Below are positions 10,676 to 22,600 of a stretch of 64,000 nucleotides of DNA, in pieces. Numbering within the stretch: the stretch's first letter is position 1; each line of letters starts with the position of its first letter. The position numbers and the translations under genes are program-made. The DNA is from Arabidopsis thaliana (taxonomy: Eukaryota; Streptophyta; Magnoliopsida; Brassicales; Brassicaceae): contig NC_003071.7 of assembly GCF_000001735.4 (NCBI RefSeq), forward strand, positions 135,001-199,000. The letters are read 5' to 3'. The notes under the pieces are model-generated. The model saw nothing but the letters and a program-made list of their open reading frames with translations, ran no database searches and had not been told where the DNA came from.

Positions 10676-13600
10676 ATGGTGTGGTGTAAGCATTGTGCGA
10701 AGAATGTTCCCAAAATTCGCCCCTTCGACGGTGGTTTGTAAGTGTTTTCGAGATTTTTAAACTCTTGCGGTTATGATTTCACTAGCTCCGACTTATGAAT
10801 GATGAGCTTGTGCTTCTTCTTTTTGTTTTTGGTAGGGCATGTGATTTATGTGGGAGGATTTTGGAAAACTTCAATTTTTCTACTGATGTTACCTTCGTTA
10901 AGAATGCCGCTGGACAGGTATGTATACTCTCTTCACTATGATGCTATCTTTTTTTCGTGCCTTTTGAAATTATTTCTTGTGCCTGCGTCAGGTAATATAG
11001 TGACGAGTGTTGGGAATTCAAGCTCACGTGATAGGAGAAGGAGAAAAGGTATATAGAGATGAGCTTCCCTTTTTCTCAAGTATCAGTTCATTTGGCTCAT
11101 CTTTTGTTGTTGGTAGCTATAGATGAGTTAAGGAATTTGAAAGATGCCTTAGGAATCGGTGATGAGAGAGATGATGTGGTTGACATGGCTGCCGTATTCT
11201 ATGAAGTATGTTTAGTTTTTTTACATATTGATCTGTCACGATTCTTACACTATCAAACTTTATTTGTCTTCTGAAGGCGGCAATGGACCAAAACTTCACC
11301 AAAGGGCGCAGAGCTGAACTTGTACAGTCTTCCTGTCTCTATTTGGCTTGCAGGTTAGAATCATGCTGAGTTTATGTTACGAGTGATGCGTTATATTGCT
11401 GTATGTTAACCAAATACTTTCTATACCCGTAGGGACATGAAAATTTCTCTTCTTTTTATTGATTTTTCAAGCTACCTTCGAGTTAGCGTGTAAGATGAAT
11501 TGTTTTTTATTTCCATACTACTTTTCTCTCTATTTGACAGCCTAATTATCTGTTAAGTCTACTGCAGAGTCGAGTAATGCTGGTATTGGTTTCATGTCTA
11601 GTTACGAGTTAGGTTCCGTGTACTTGCAACTCTGTGAAATGCTGTACCTTGTGCAAAACAAGAACTATGAGGAGCTTGTTGATCCTTCAATCTTCATTCC
11701 TCGATTCACAAACAGTAAGCATGTTGTCTTTTGGCTCCCATTCTTCTTCTTTATCGGGGTTGATGCAGAACATTCGATTTTTTTATCAGTTGGTGTGAAC
11801 ATCAGTCAAAATACAAAATAGTTGTATCAAATTCTTGTTTCATTATACACTGTAGGCTTATTGAAAGGTGCACACGCTAAAGCAAAAGATGTCGCAAACA
11901 CGGCTAAAAACATTATATCTAGTATGAAGAGAGATTGGATACAGGTGTGATAGTTACCTACATGTTCTTTGTCTTAAGAGTTATATATTATGGCTTGTGT
12001 TAATGTTGGCCATCTATTCGCTTGCAGACAGGCCGGAAACCAAGTGGAATATGTGGAGCAGCAATTTACATGGCTGCACTTTCTCATGGTATCATGTACT
12101 CTAGGGCAGACATTGTAAGAATCTGATTCAAGCTTCTTTAAAGAATCTTGTTATAAGATGAGAGCAAAGATGTTTCGATTTGATGTGTTTTTCTATATAA
12201 CTTTCAGGCAAAAGTTGTGCATATGTGTGAAGCAACAATAACCAAAAGATTGAATGAATTTGCTAATACCGAGGCTGGAAGTTTAACTGTGAGTAATTTC
12301 ATTTGCAGGATTATGTTACAGATCGTTTCTAGTTGGTTCTTTTTTAAATGTTGTACAATGCTTGTCTAGGTTGATGAGCTTGATGAAAGCGAAGAGATAT
12401 TGCGTAAAGAAACTTTTACCCCAAGACCAAATTCTGACAAAGGAGTAGTGAACTGTAAACATAAGGATTTAAAACGCTTTGGTTATGGATTATGTAAGAG
12501 CTGTCACGACGATGTAAGTCTCTTTCCATTTTATTGTTTTGATGCTTATGCAACTGGTGACAAATGGCTCCGAGAGTTGACAATCAGATGCTTCCAAATT
12601 TTTTCCGGCAGTTCATTATAATTTCTGGTGGAGTTGTTGGTGGGTCGGATCCTCCTGCTTATCAGCGAGCAGAGAAAGAGAGAATGGAAAAAGCAGCTAG
12701 AGAAGAAAACGAGGGAGGAATTGGTAACTTAAACCACGATGAACAAGTTAATGTAAGCAAAAGGGCAAAAAAATGTTCGGGTGAGTTTACTTCATGTCTT
12801 ATCACTTATCAGCTTAAAGTTTTTATTTGCTATCGTTAGAGCTCTTGAGAATCTTTTGTGCGCAGAGAAAGGCGAAGGAGAAACATATGGGGGTGAAAGA
12901 CATGCTGAATATTCGGATGAATCAGACATCTGTTCGGACGACGATGATTCTGAGGTCGAATGCTTAAACTTTTGAATCTGAAACATGAAATGGAGAAATG
13001 CTCTAGAGTCTTTTTCCCCTTACTAGAGTTTCACTTGTTCACTGTTTTCTAGGTGGAACATGTTCTTCTCGGTGAGGACGAAACGCGGTTGAAGACAACG
13101 GCCTGGAATTTACAAAACAAAGACTATCTTGAGGTGATTGATAGGCTATATCATTTATCTTCTCTTGGATTCGGACACTCGGTGAAGAATTTATATTGTT
13201 TGGTAGGAGCAAGCAGAAAAGGAAGCAGCTCTGAAGGCTGCTAATTGCCCCGAAGATGCAAGAAACCTTGTGGAAGCTTCTAAAGCAGCTGTGGCGAATT
13301 CTAGAAAGGAAAAGCGACGAAAACGTGCTGAGGAAGCTAAGAATGCACCTCCATCAGCTACAGCCACGGAAGCAGTTTGCAGAACACTTGAGAGGAAGAT
13401 AAAAATATATAGCATCTTTTGAAGAAGTTTTTTCTTGGGTTTCTGATTTTGAGTCTTATACAGAGACTCAGCGGGTTAATCAACACCATGTTTTGGACGA
13501 GCTCTTGGATACTAGCGTAAGTTTATTATCCTCTCTTCTCTTGTCTTGTTGTTTCCTTAGTTGTCATCACTTTCAGGTCTATACAATTTTGTTCTTGTTT

Positions 13601-13784
13601 CTTCTTTCAGCCAACACAGAAGAAACCGAGAACCGAGACAGTAACGGAGAAGAAGAAGGAAGAGCATGAGATTGTTGAAGATGAAGAAGATGAAGAAGAC
13701 TACGCAGCACCACACGCAGATGAGAACTTCTATGAAGACGAAGTGGAAGAGGAAGAGAATGGTTATGATTTTGGATTGTATTAA
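10676..13784 (+). CDS. MEE65: Brf1-like TFIIIB subunit; C-terminal exon structure uncertain
   Basis: Brf1 bridges TBP and RNA polymerase III on tRNA-type promoters. Exons I support: 10676-10737, 10836-about 10921, 10992-11048, 11117-11205, 11277-11353, 11433-11489, 11602-11714, 11856-11944, 12028-12114, 12208-12288, 12370-12513, 12612-12780, 12866-12954, 13053-13133 and 13207 onward. An N-terminal zinc ribbon (CKHC...CDLC) is followed by two cyclin-like TFIIB repeats (LLFIDFSSYLRVSVYELG; GRKPSGICGAAIYMAALSHG). A Brf1 C-terminal region follows, with a basic coiled stretch and an acidic end (NFYEDEVEEEE). Two oddities. The exon 2/3 join is in frame only if the second GT of GTATGTAT is the donor. 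The exon beginning at 13207 meets TGA at 13420-13422, giving about 498 aa, while conserved tail exons remain at 13466-13516 and 13611-13784. A GT at 13375 spliced to 13466 would keep the tail. Confidence 0.82.
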
Positions 13785-14191
13785 TCATACTATTACTATT
13801 CACTGCGAGGTCGATAGTTTTAGTTTTGTCACAACATGGATTCACACCTAACACGATTCATGTTTCGGCGAAACAATAGTTTTAGTGTTTAGTGTGCCTA
13901 TGATGATATATAACAAGGAGCAAAGCCCAACACAGGCCCAGTAGTAAAAGAAGAGCATTCAAACACAACAAAGGCAATGAAGAAGCAAAATGCTGTTTAC
14001 AAGATTGATTGATGATGATGACGACGATGTCAATGCATCCAAAACTCTGTCAAAAGAAAGTCATTCATCCTCCTCACAGTGACATCATCCAAAACCTAAT
14101 CTCATATCATCTAAACCATAGAGCAAACCATAATCCTCTGTCTCCTAATACATAAAGGCCAAAATCAACGAGAAGAGGTGTGGTGTGTGTT

Positions 14192-14989
14192 TCAGTGTTT
14201 GTTCTTGATCTTAACACCAAGCTCACCTGCAATGATAACAGTAGAAGCCATATCCAGAAACATCCCATGTTCCACTACTCCCGGTAGCCTCAGAATCGCA
14301 TCACTCACTGCTCCCAAATCTCCCATATCCTCTTCCACATGCATATCCACTATGTAATTCCCATTGTCTGTCACAAAGGCCTTCCCTTTCTCTCCCAACC
14401 GAAGATTCGCTTCACACCCGTATCCTTCCAGCAGACTCCGGAGCTTCTCCGCCGTGAACTTCCAGCAAAAGGGCACTATCTCCACCGGAAGAGCAAGCTT
14501 GCTTCCACCAATATGCTTCACCATCTTGGAGTCGTCAACAATCACCACAAACTTCTTAGAAGCTCCTTCGATCATCTTCTCTCGAAGCAGAGACCCTCCT
14601 CTGCCTTTTACCAGGTTGAGAAAAGGGTCGACCTCGTCTGCGCCGTCGATGGAGAGATCGATGACAGGGTGTGCGTCGAGATCAGAGAGAGGGATGCCGA
14701 GAGACAGAGCCTGCTCCTGCGTCTTCTTAGACGTTGGTATACCAACGATGTTCTCGAGTTTGCCTTGACGGAGAAGCTCGCCGATTCGGTCGACGGCGTG
14801 TTTGGCGGTGGAGCCGGTTCCGAGACCGAGAACCATGCCGGACTCGACGAATTCCACGGCTTTGTAAGCGGCGATACGTTTGAGCTCGTCTTGTGTTAAA
14901 TTCATGGGCTGAGGCGGTGAAGAGGCAACATCAAAGGCGGACAAAGATTTGTCCGATGTAATGAAGAGAGGATCATACGCAAGCGCCAT
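14192..14989 (-). CDS. RPI2: Ribose-5-phosphate isomerase A, 265 aa, intronless
   Basis: The enzyme interconverts ribose 5-phosphate and ribulose 5-phosphate in the pentose phosphate pathway. The single exon starts at ATG 14989 (MALAYDPL); an upstream in-frame extension has no ATG. RpiA hallmarks are GLGTGSTAKHAVD near residue 50-60, the catalytic DLSIDGADEVDP, the substrate-loop GRGGSLLREK, and the C-terminal MFLDMASTVIIAG. The length is usual for plant RpiA. The first 20 or so residues do not look like a strong plastid transit peptide, which agrees with the cytosolic-type isoform. Its 3' end faces MEE65, about 0.4 kb away. The purine/pyrimidine-skewed leader runs to about 15.45 kb. Confidence 0.96.
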   Translation of the reverse strand: MALAYDPLFITSDKSLSAFDVASSPPQPMNLTQDELKRIAAYKAVEFVESGMVLGLGTGSTAKHAVDRIGELLRQGKLENIVGIPTSKKTQEQALSLGIPLSDLDAHPVIDLSIDGADEVDPFLNLVKGRGGSLLREKMIEGASKKFVVIVDDSKMVKHIGGSKLALPVEIVPFCWKFTAEKLRSLLEGYGCEANLRLGEKGKAFVTDNGNYIVDMHVEEDMGDLGAVSDAILRLPGVVEHGMFLDMASTVIIAGELGVKIKNKH

Positions 14990-15449
14990 TCGAAATCCCG
15001 ACAGATAAAAAAACAAACAATCAGGATTGTCGGAAAAAAAATCGAAAATTGGACAAGACTAAGAGATGAATTTGGTGTAAAGGAAAACAAAATTGCAGAA
15101 AAAAACGAAGGAAGAAACGTTGTGGATTAAGGAAAGCAAATATGAAATCGATGAAACGTTCCTAGGAAGGAGATTAAGGAACCCTCGACGGGAAAAATGA
15201 GGGAGAAAGATAAGATTTTTGAGAAATTAAGAATGAAGAGAGGAGGTCGAATGAATATATTGAGGAAGAATAGCGTGAAAGTTACAAAGAATGAAGAATG
15301 TATTTGTGTGGTGGCGGAGAAAAGAAAAGAAAGTGAAGACTGAACGAAGAAGAAGAAGAAGAAAAGATAGGGTTTGTGTTTTGTGGGCGACAACGGTCTC
15401 ACTTTCGAGGTTACACAGACCTGAATTCGTTTTTTGTTTCGGTCCCATA

Positions 15450-15969
15450 TTTTGTCTTTATTTACATAAACTAACCCAACATTTATTTACATTTACCAAA
15501 TCGGTGCTTCACTTTCCCCATGATTCCCAAAATATTCTGTCTTTTCTTTTCTTTTTTCTGACGCACCCTTAATTTTTGTTTGTACGTAATTAATTATAGA
15601 GTAACGTTTAAAAATATGAATGGGAGCTAGAAAAACTATAGACACCGTTCACAAAATGAAATTATCAACCACAACATGATGATCCTATTAAAAACAAAAA
15701 CACAACATGATGATTACGTAGTATATTTGACCAAACATATCCGAATGTATAATTATAAACCTCATTTAAGTTATCAAGAAACACTTTTATAATTAGATGT
15801 ATTTTATTAGTATTGTTTCATCGCATTGACATATCAAGAAAATATACTTATCCCACAAAATGAAAGCATAAATAACGATAATTAATTTATACATATTTTA
15901 TTTTCTTAAACCTTTAAATTTTGAATGATAATAAAACCGCATAGTACAATGCAGTTTTAATAGTAACTA

Positions 15970-16022
<53 letters not shown>

Positions 16023-16220
16023 TCCGTTATTAGTTGATCTTTACCGTACTTTAACTGTAATTAAATCGCACGTTTTTATTCAGTAGCGAATATAAAAAAA
16101 TATTTAGAAAAAATGATAAAATAATAAAAGAATATGGTGGTTTACATATCTATATATCCACATAATTAAATATATAAAGAGAATTTGTCAGCAACTAAAA
16201 AGATAAAGAAAAATATGAGA
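15450..16220. other. AT-rich spacer between RPI2 and the 156-aa gene
   Basis: This is very AT-rich DNA with no coding potential, containing the long TA microsatellite listed separately. It covers the RPI2 promoter side and the 3' flank of the small plastid-protein gene. Confidence 0.4.
15979..16019. repeat. (TA)n microsatellite
   Basis: About 41 bp of uninterrupted alternating TA follows an A-run. It is probably length-polymorphic between accessions and a likely site of assembly or PCR slippage. Confidence 0.95.
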
Positions 16221-16691
16221 TCAAGCCACGTGGGCTGATGTTGCGGCTGCGAGAAGCCAATGCAAAAGATCAATAAGGCGAAACGCGATCACCGTGGAGG
16301 AAACGGGAACGCTGACGAGGAGGAAAAGCAGCGTCGCGATTGCTACAGTGGGTCGAGAGTTCATGAGGAAGCTCTGAAGAAGACCAACGGAGTCGCAGAT
16401 AACAGAGTCGTAGCTGTTGTAAAAACGTTTCTCCCAATCCATCCAGTGAGAAGGAGGCTCGTAGTTACGCTCGACCATCTTCATCTCGTGGATACGTTTC
16501 CTAAGAACGATCATGTTCTCGTCCACCAATCTTCCTCCTCCATAGTAATGATCTTTTCCTGATGACGCCGCAGCAGAGACTCTCATCGTCATCTTCTTCT
16601 TCTTGGGAATGATGGCTCTTTGAGAAAGAACCAGTGGATGGAATCGGAGTGGTGAAATCGAAGGCGGTGAAGAAAACAGTGTAGCTTCCAT
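16221..16691 (-). CDS. Small plastid-targeted membrane protein of unknown function, 156 aa
   Basis: Single exon from ATG 16691. The N-terminus is rich in Ser, Pro, Arg and Lys with few acidic residues (MEATLFSSPPSISPLRFHPL), typical of a chloroplast transit peptide. A Gly/Tyr patch (DHYYGGGRLVDENMIVLRKR) and an aromatic-rich stretch (EPPSHWMDWEKRFYNSYDS) lead to a hydrophobic C-terminal segment (VAIATLLFLLVSVPVSSTV) that could span a membrane once. I recognise no named domain. By position it should be At2g01300. A plastid membrane location is inferred from these sequence features only. Confidence 0.8.
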   Translation of the reverse strand: MEATLFSSPPSISPLRFHPLVLSQRAIIPKKKKMTMRVSAAASSGKDHYYGGGRLVDENMIVLRKRIHEMKMVERNYEPPSHWMDWEKRFYNSYDSVICDSVGLLQSFLMNSRPTVAIATLLFLLVSVPVSSTVIAFRLIDLLHWLLAAATSAHVA

Positions 16692-17005
16692 TGTGATATT
16701 GATCGTTGTTATTTTGGAATGTTGTTGATGGAGAAGATGATGGACAGTTGGAAATGTATTTATAACATTTGGATAATACTATTGTAACAATATTATAACA
16801 ATAAAGTGGATGATTTATGATTAGCGCGTTGCCATTCGCAATTTGATTAATGGAACCCACTTGCCTTTACCTCCACGTCATTTTCGTTTCCCATCATTCA
16901 TGTTTCAGTGGTTCTATTAAAATCTGTTTACACGTTTTTACTATTCACCATCTAATCAAACCAACTTGTATAATCTTTTATGGATTTTAATTCTACTAAA
17001 TATCT

Positions 17006-18208
17006 GTTGGATATAGGGAAAAAATCCGAAAAAATCTTCATTTATTTTTAATTTGCCCGTTTAATACCTGTATTATTTAATTTGCCCGTTTAATACTTAA
17101 ATTCATTTTTATGTCTTTTAAAAACCTTCATTTTTAAATTTTTTGGCAAAATCAGACATTCGAGTTAACGGCCGTTAACATTGATAACGGAATTACTAAC
17201 CGCAGTTAAAACTTAACCCTATGATATTTATTGTTTATATACAATTGTTTTTCTAATAATAATGAGCATATTATCTTAGTCCAGTGGTTTATGAGAATTT
17301 ACATTACGCATCAACTCGAGATCGAATCTCATATTTAACAAAAATTTTGGATTTTTTTTTTTGTCAGATTTTTTTTGGATTCCTCTTCTCAATGTTAGAT
17401 TTTGATTCTAGGTCAATAATAGCCACCAGAGTTGACTTAATCTGTTTAAGACTCTTTTTTTGCTTCTAGGTTTATTTCTTCTAATTGAGATTAGATAAGA
17501 GATTGACATTGGAGACGTTTAGAAGCTCACCAAGGAAAACTCTCTTCTTGTTGAGCCGATCTTCATCAATACCCATCGCCGTCGAAGCTTTGCGTTTTGC
17601 TGCCGCTCTTGTAACCCTCACCCATATCTCTTGCTCCATCATGGTTGAATTGAGAGAGGGAGATAGAGAGAGAGATGAAGAGATAGAGAGAGAGATGAGA
17701 GATCGGATGAGTGAAAGAAGAGAAGGGGAGAAGAGGAAGAAAAAGGTTTCGAATTGATAGAATTAGGGTTTTTGGTCGCTTCAGATAATTTGTGGATTGT
17801 GGGTGAGAAGAGGAATTTTTGAAAGTGAAAAATACAAAAAAAAATATAAAAAAAAGAAAAATCCAAAAAGTTGGCTGGTTATGAGATTCGATTTTTGGTT
17901 GATGAGGATTACAATCTCTCACATAACCACCGGACTAAGATAATATGCTCATAACTATTAGAAAAACAATTGTATATAAACAATAAACATTATAGGGTTA
18001 AGTTTTAACTGCGGTTAGTAATTCCGTTATCACTGTTAACGACTGTTAACTTGAATGTCTGATTTTGCCAAAAAATTTAAAAATGAAGGTTTTTAAAAGA
18101 CATAAAAATGAACTTAAGTATTAAACGGGCAAATTAAATAATGCAGGTATTAAACGGACAAATTAAAAATAAATGAAAGTTTTTTCGGGTTTTTTCCCGT
18201 TGGATATA
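17006..18208. mobile_element. Non-autonomous Mutator-like element with ~300-bp inverted repeats
   Basis: A 10-bp direct repeat, GTTGGATATA (17006-17015 and 18199-18208), flanks a 1183-bp element whose ends read GGGAAAAAA on both strands. The left arm (17016 to about 17330) and right arm (about 17882-18198) are inverted copies over roughly 300 bp, with scattered mismatches. Shared words include AATTTGCCCGTTTAATAC, GGTTAGTAATTCCGTTAT and GAGCATATTATCTTAGTCC. A 9-11-bp target duplication and long terminal inverted repeats are the signature of plant MULEs. The 0.55-kb interior has no transposase. It carries higher-GC sequence and a GAGA microsatellite, possibly captured host DNA. Confidence 0.85.
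17651..17740. repeat. GA-rich low-complexity tract inside the MULE
   Basis: A purine tract of (GAGA)n/(AGAG)n with ATGA interruptions lies in the element interior. It resembles the CT/GA-rich 5' leaders common in Arabidopsis genes, which fits, but does not prove, capture of a gene 5' end. Confidence 0.7.
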
Positions 18209-19668
18209 TGTTTTTATTGTAGTTTTACTTTGGTTTGTTTTTTTATATATAAATTTTATCGGCTGATTCGGTTAGTTTTAGAAGAAACGCATCAAAATGT
18301 TTTAGAGTTAGACTTTTCCTTGAAGGACCATAATACTATTTAGATGTGCATATATCTGACCTAGCTCCCGAAGTTGGAACATACTTGAAAAGTTAGATTC
18401 TATTTGTAACCGGTCGACAAATATTAATTCTATGAATTAGAAAGCGCAATTTAATAAAGAAATGTTAATGATAAACAGGGAAAGAAGAAGTTATAATTGA
18501 TGCATTGAGAAAACTCCTACGGTACGTTAGATCAGCTTGTTGGAACGGGAAACACGGTTATCGGAAAGTGAAGTGAAATTGAGAGAACCATCCATGAATT
18601 ATTAATGCACATGATTTGCCTAATGCGTATAACGACTCTTCTTCATACTAATCGTTTTTATAACTCGTTATATTATATTGTATCTATTCTTTATAGCGAA
18701 ATTGACCTCCCATTACAATTTGTTTTATGTAATTGCACCTGAAAAAGCGTACAAGTCGGTGATCTTTTTAATTTTGTATGCGCTTACTTCTCTGAATATT
18801 TTAATAACCATTAGACATTTTAAGCAAATTAATGGGAGAGTTTTATATTGCGTTTCAAACTTTCAATGCTTTGATTTGTCTTACATGTCCATGAAGACTC
18901 ACCATCACATACATAACATAAAAGTAGATCAGTAAAATATAAACAAATTCATACAATGCGATTATATACTCTTCAATTGTAAAATTATGGGTTTAGACTA
19001 AAAGAAATTATCAATTATTAAATGTCTAGAATGCAGGCAACGTAAGGTACGAGAATGTTTGGACCGGACGCCACGTCCCATTCTCACGAATCGGATGGTG
19101 TGTATTTGACTTTTTCCCAATGGGCGGCTTCTTAAAACTTATGATCATCTTATTTAATTAGGGAAATTAATTCGGTTATTAGTATAATAATTAAATAATC
19201 TAAAGTTTGAGTTTGGTTGGATCAGAAACTTCTTCAGACGTCGATCCTGACGTTAGCACAGTTGAGTTTTCAAGCCAATGTTCAAAGTTCCCCACATCTC
19301 TCTATACGTTTTCTCTCCTTCCTCACATTGTTTTTGGAAGTCACCGCATTAGACCTTTTCTTCTCTTAAATCTAATACAAACTTATGAATAATTAGTGCT
19401 AAACAGGAGATTAGTCGAGTCTTACATTGGTTTAAAGGCAAAGAGAGGTAAGAGGAGCAACCACTTTTATTCGAATCCCTTTATTCTCACACTTTGCTAC
19501 CTGCTGAACAATGGAGATGAATCCATTATCACCACTAAGCTCGAATTTATTAACAGTAAGTGACAAAGTTATCACAAGTGTGTGTGTATGTATAGTGATC
19601 TTTCTTTCACCTTTAGTTTACTGTGTTGTTGTTGTTTTGTATTGGGATGATTATTAACAATTACAATT
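18209..19668. other. Gene-free spacer between the MULE and ABCG7
   Basis: AT-rich sequence. Open frames here start at non-ATG codons or show no family features. The ABCG7 3' UTR presumably occupies the last 100-200 bp, with a GTGTGTGTGTATGTAT stretch near 19580. I see no element ends or RNA genes. Confidence 0.4.
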
Positions 19669-22600
19669 TTACAAACCTTCGAGGACAAAGGGACGGATTT
19701 CGTCAAGCTCATCATCCGAATCCGATGTTTGATTTTGATCGTCAAGTGGTTGATTGATATCATCGTCTTCAGGTTTCTCCGTTTGATCAACCTCTGCTTT
19801 ATCCAGTTGGACTCCTGAATTACCAGTTTCTCCATTGTCAACAAGAAGCTCTAGCTTTTGATACTTTGGCTTGTTTTTCTCCAGGAGAAGGTACGTGGCG
19901 CTATACCAGAACATCAGAATCCGGCTTTGAGCTGCTATCGTCTCCCTTATCCGCCTTCCTCCAAACGACAGTCGTTCTAGCGCCTGCCAAACATAATGTA
20001 ACCTCCAATTACCTTATAAACAGAGGCAATGAATGGGGTTTGACAGGAACTAATTGTTACCTGTTCTCCAGTTTGGACGTCAAAAGTGTTCTGATGATCA
20101 AACTTGAGGCCGCTGAATTCGTTGATACAGAGTCCCTGGAAGGCCCTGAACAAAGACGAGTGGATGCTAAGACTTAAGTGAGTTCATATATAAATAAGGT
20201 CATCATCGCTGTATAGTAATTTGGTATAAGGTGGTTCACCATCTGATCAATGAAGCACGAGGAATCCAACGGAAGATGATTGGGGTGTTGTCTGCATTGA
20301 CATAGTAACCTCCAAATACGATGAAAACTGTCATGAGAGATGGTCCCACGGCCATTGCAGCTTCTGTGCTTGGGACCATAGCTCCAACAGTTAGACCCAT
20401 TGCAGACGCAGCAAATGACTCCACAGTCACTATCCCACAAAATTTTCCAAATCTGGCAAAACAATTTCTTTGTTAAGGACATAGTTGACATGTGCATTTC
20501 TCACTGGGGTTAATGGGTTGGTCAAATATACGAAGAATGCTCAAGAATGGCTTATCAGTACCATTGACATTTACCTCATGGCCACAGGAATAACAAAATG
20601 ATAGAAAGCTTACGAATTACCTTGACAAAGTGGGATTAAGGCGAGCCATGGGGTATAGTACAGCACCAAACATCAAAGGAAATGCAGCTCCAATAGGAAT
20701 TTCAGCTATTGTTTTGGAGAGCAGGTAAGGGCCTAAAGAATAAGACCCTTTGGATCGTTCTCTATCCACTATGGCACGCTCTTTAGGAAAGACACCAACT
20801 GTCTTTGTAAGAGCTGCCATTGCCGTGTTTATTGCAGCAACCTGAAGTATACAGTTATCATTGCTTAGTATATATATAAAAGATATTCAACAAGACAGAA
20901 AAAGAGAGATGTATATAGCAAAAGCAAAATGTGTAAGACCTGAAGCAAACCCATTCTGTCCTGAATTGACGTCTGAGACTTCCCCATTCTCCAGAAAACA
21001 GACCCAAATATCACAGCAGATGCAACAGACATTCTTGCACGGACTTTGTTTGTTGGCCCATCCCGAGAAGCCTATGAAGTCAAGTGAAGAAATCAATCAG
21101 AAAAACTGTTCAAGTTAACCTTGAATAAGATCGTGTGTACAATTCAAGGACCCTTCTATGATGCCTACGGAGTCGGGTGAAACATTTAGAAACACAAAAT
21201 GCTAAAAAATTGTCACATGACAGAAAGAGACAATTCAAAGATTTTCATATCGTTCTTAAGCAATCATTAGTAAAAATCATGCAACTATTTAAAACCATTA
21301 TCAGATATTCCAGGACGTCAGAAAAGGTGTTCAAGCCCAACATGTTATAGAAAGAATTCTTCAGATCATGCATAGGAGAATACCTGCATCCATGCACGTT
21401 TAAGCAGCAAGAAAAACTGCCTCCACCAACCATCTGTTCTCTCAACAATGGCTTTTCTGCGAGGTCTCATGCCGTTCTTTGTTTCTTCTTTCATGCTGAG
21501 GGGAGTGGCATAAAGAACCGATGATGAACGCTGGGAGAATGCATCAACAAGAGCATGTACTCTCTTCTGCGAAGAGTAGACCGTTTCCGAAGAGCTATAG
21601 TCAACAGATATAAGATCAGCAAGAAACTCAGCAGGGTTCACATGCTCAGGGCAAAGGAACCTGCTCAACGATCAGAAGAACAGTTGTCAGTGGATAATCC
21701 TAAAGCACTTGCTTAATGGAGACATGTGACATATAAGGGGAAATGTTCATAAACCCAACCCGAAGTTCCCGAAATATGTCAGAGGTTCTTTTCCTGCAGG
21801 GCCGGCATAGACTAGAGTTCCTTCTGTAAGTAACACAATGTCGTCAAATTTAGCGTACACCGAACCTCTAGGCTGGTGTATGGAGCAGATCACAGTATGT
21901 CCATCCTGTGCAAGCTTTTGCAATGTCTCCATCACTTTCTCAGCCTGGAAGGCATCAAGCCCTGAAGACCACAAGAATATTTTATCATCCTCTAATTCTT
22001 TTTTAAAACAATCCATCAATGTTCAGAATCAGACAGACTAGGCATTTACCAGTGGTAGGTTCATCAGCAAATATGACAGAGGGACTAGCGATCAATTCAC
22101 ACGCAAGTGACAGCCGCTTCTTCTCTCCACCGCTGATCCCACGAACTTTAGCATCGCCAACACATGAATCTGCACAGCTGACCTTTTGGAGAGCCACAAA
22201 AGACGATCAAGAAACATAATTCCAGGATTTCAATCTACCACAATATCATCCAAAATGCAGAGATCAATGAAACCTCACCAGACCAAGTTTGAGCAAGAGG
22301 TTGTTGACATACTCATCCCTCTCCTCAGCAGAAGAGATCTCCGGAAGCTGAAGCTCGGCTGCAAAAGAAAGTGTTTCCCTGACAGTTAACTGAGAAAAGA
22401 AGAGATCCTCCTGTCTCACAAACGCAAGCCTGCCATTGCAAGAAACTCTCTCAAACAATGATCAGATTTTCACACAAATATAGACTTTGTATAACTCATA
22501 GGACATACTTATAAGCTTTGCTAGAGCTCGGTTTGCCATTAACCTCCAAGAGACCTGACAAATGCAAACGTGGAGATAAACTAAGCTGTCCTGCTAAAAC

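Noticed and set aside
11341-11620. Apparent frame break in MEE65 between the exon ending at 11353 and the YELGSVYLQL exon
   Set aside because: A 57-nt exon at 11433-11489 (LLFIDFSSYLRVSV) with good splice sites restores the frame exactly, and the next exon starts at 11602. No frameshift is needed here.
14339-14899. Long open frame on the plus strand opposite RPI2
   Set aside because: It is the antisense shadow of the GC-rich RPI2 coding exon. Residue composition is random, while the minus strand carries all RpiA motifs.
17485-17757. 90-codon open frame inside the MULE (Arg/Glu-rich)
   Set aside because: Its C-terminal half is translation of a GAGA microsatellite. No domain. Not a credible gene.
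16990-18210. CRISPR-like or tandem array from the repeated GCCCGTTTAATAC words
   Set aside because: The words recur because of the inverted arms of the transposon and one local duplication within each arm. There are no regular spacers, and this is a eukaryotic genome.
18678-19392. Open frames at 18678-18935 and 19207-19392
   Set aside because: AT-rich spacer frames without splice support or homologous motifs. The second begins at a TTG.
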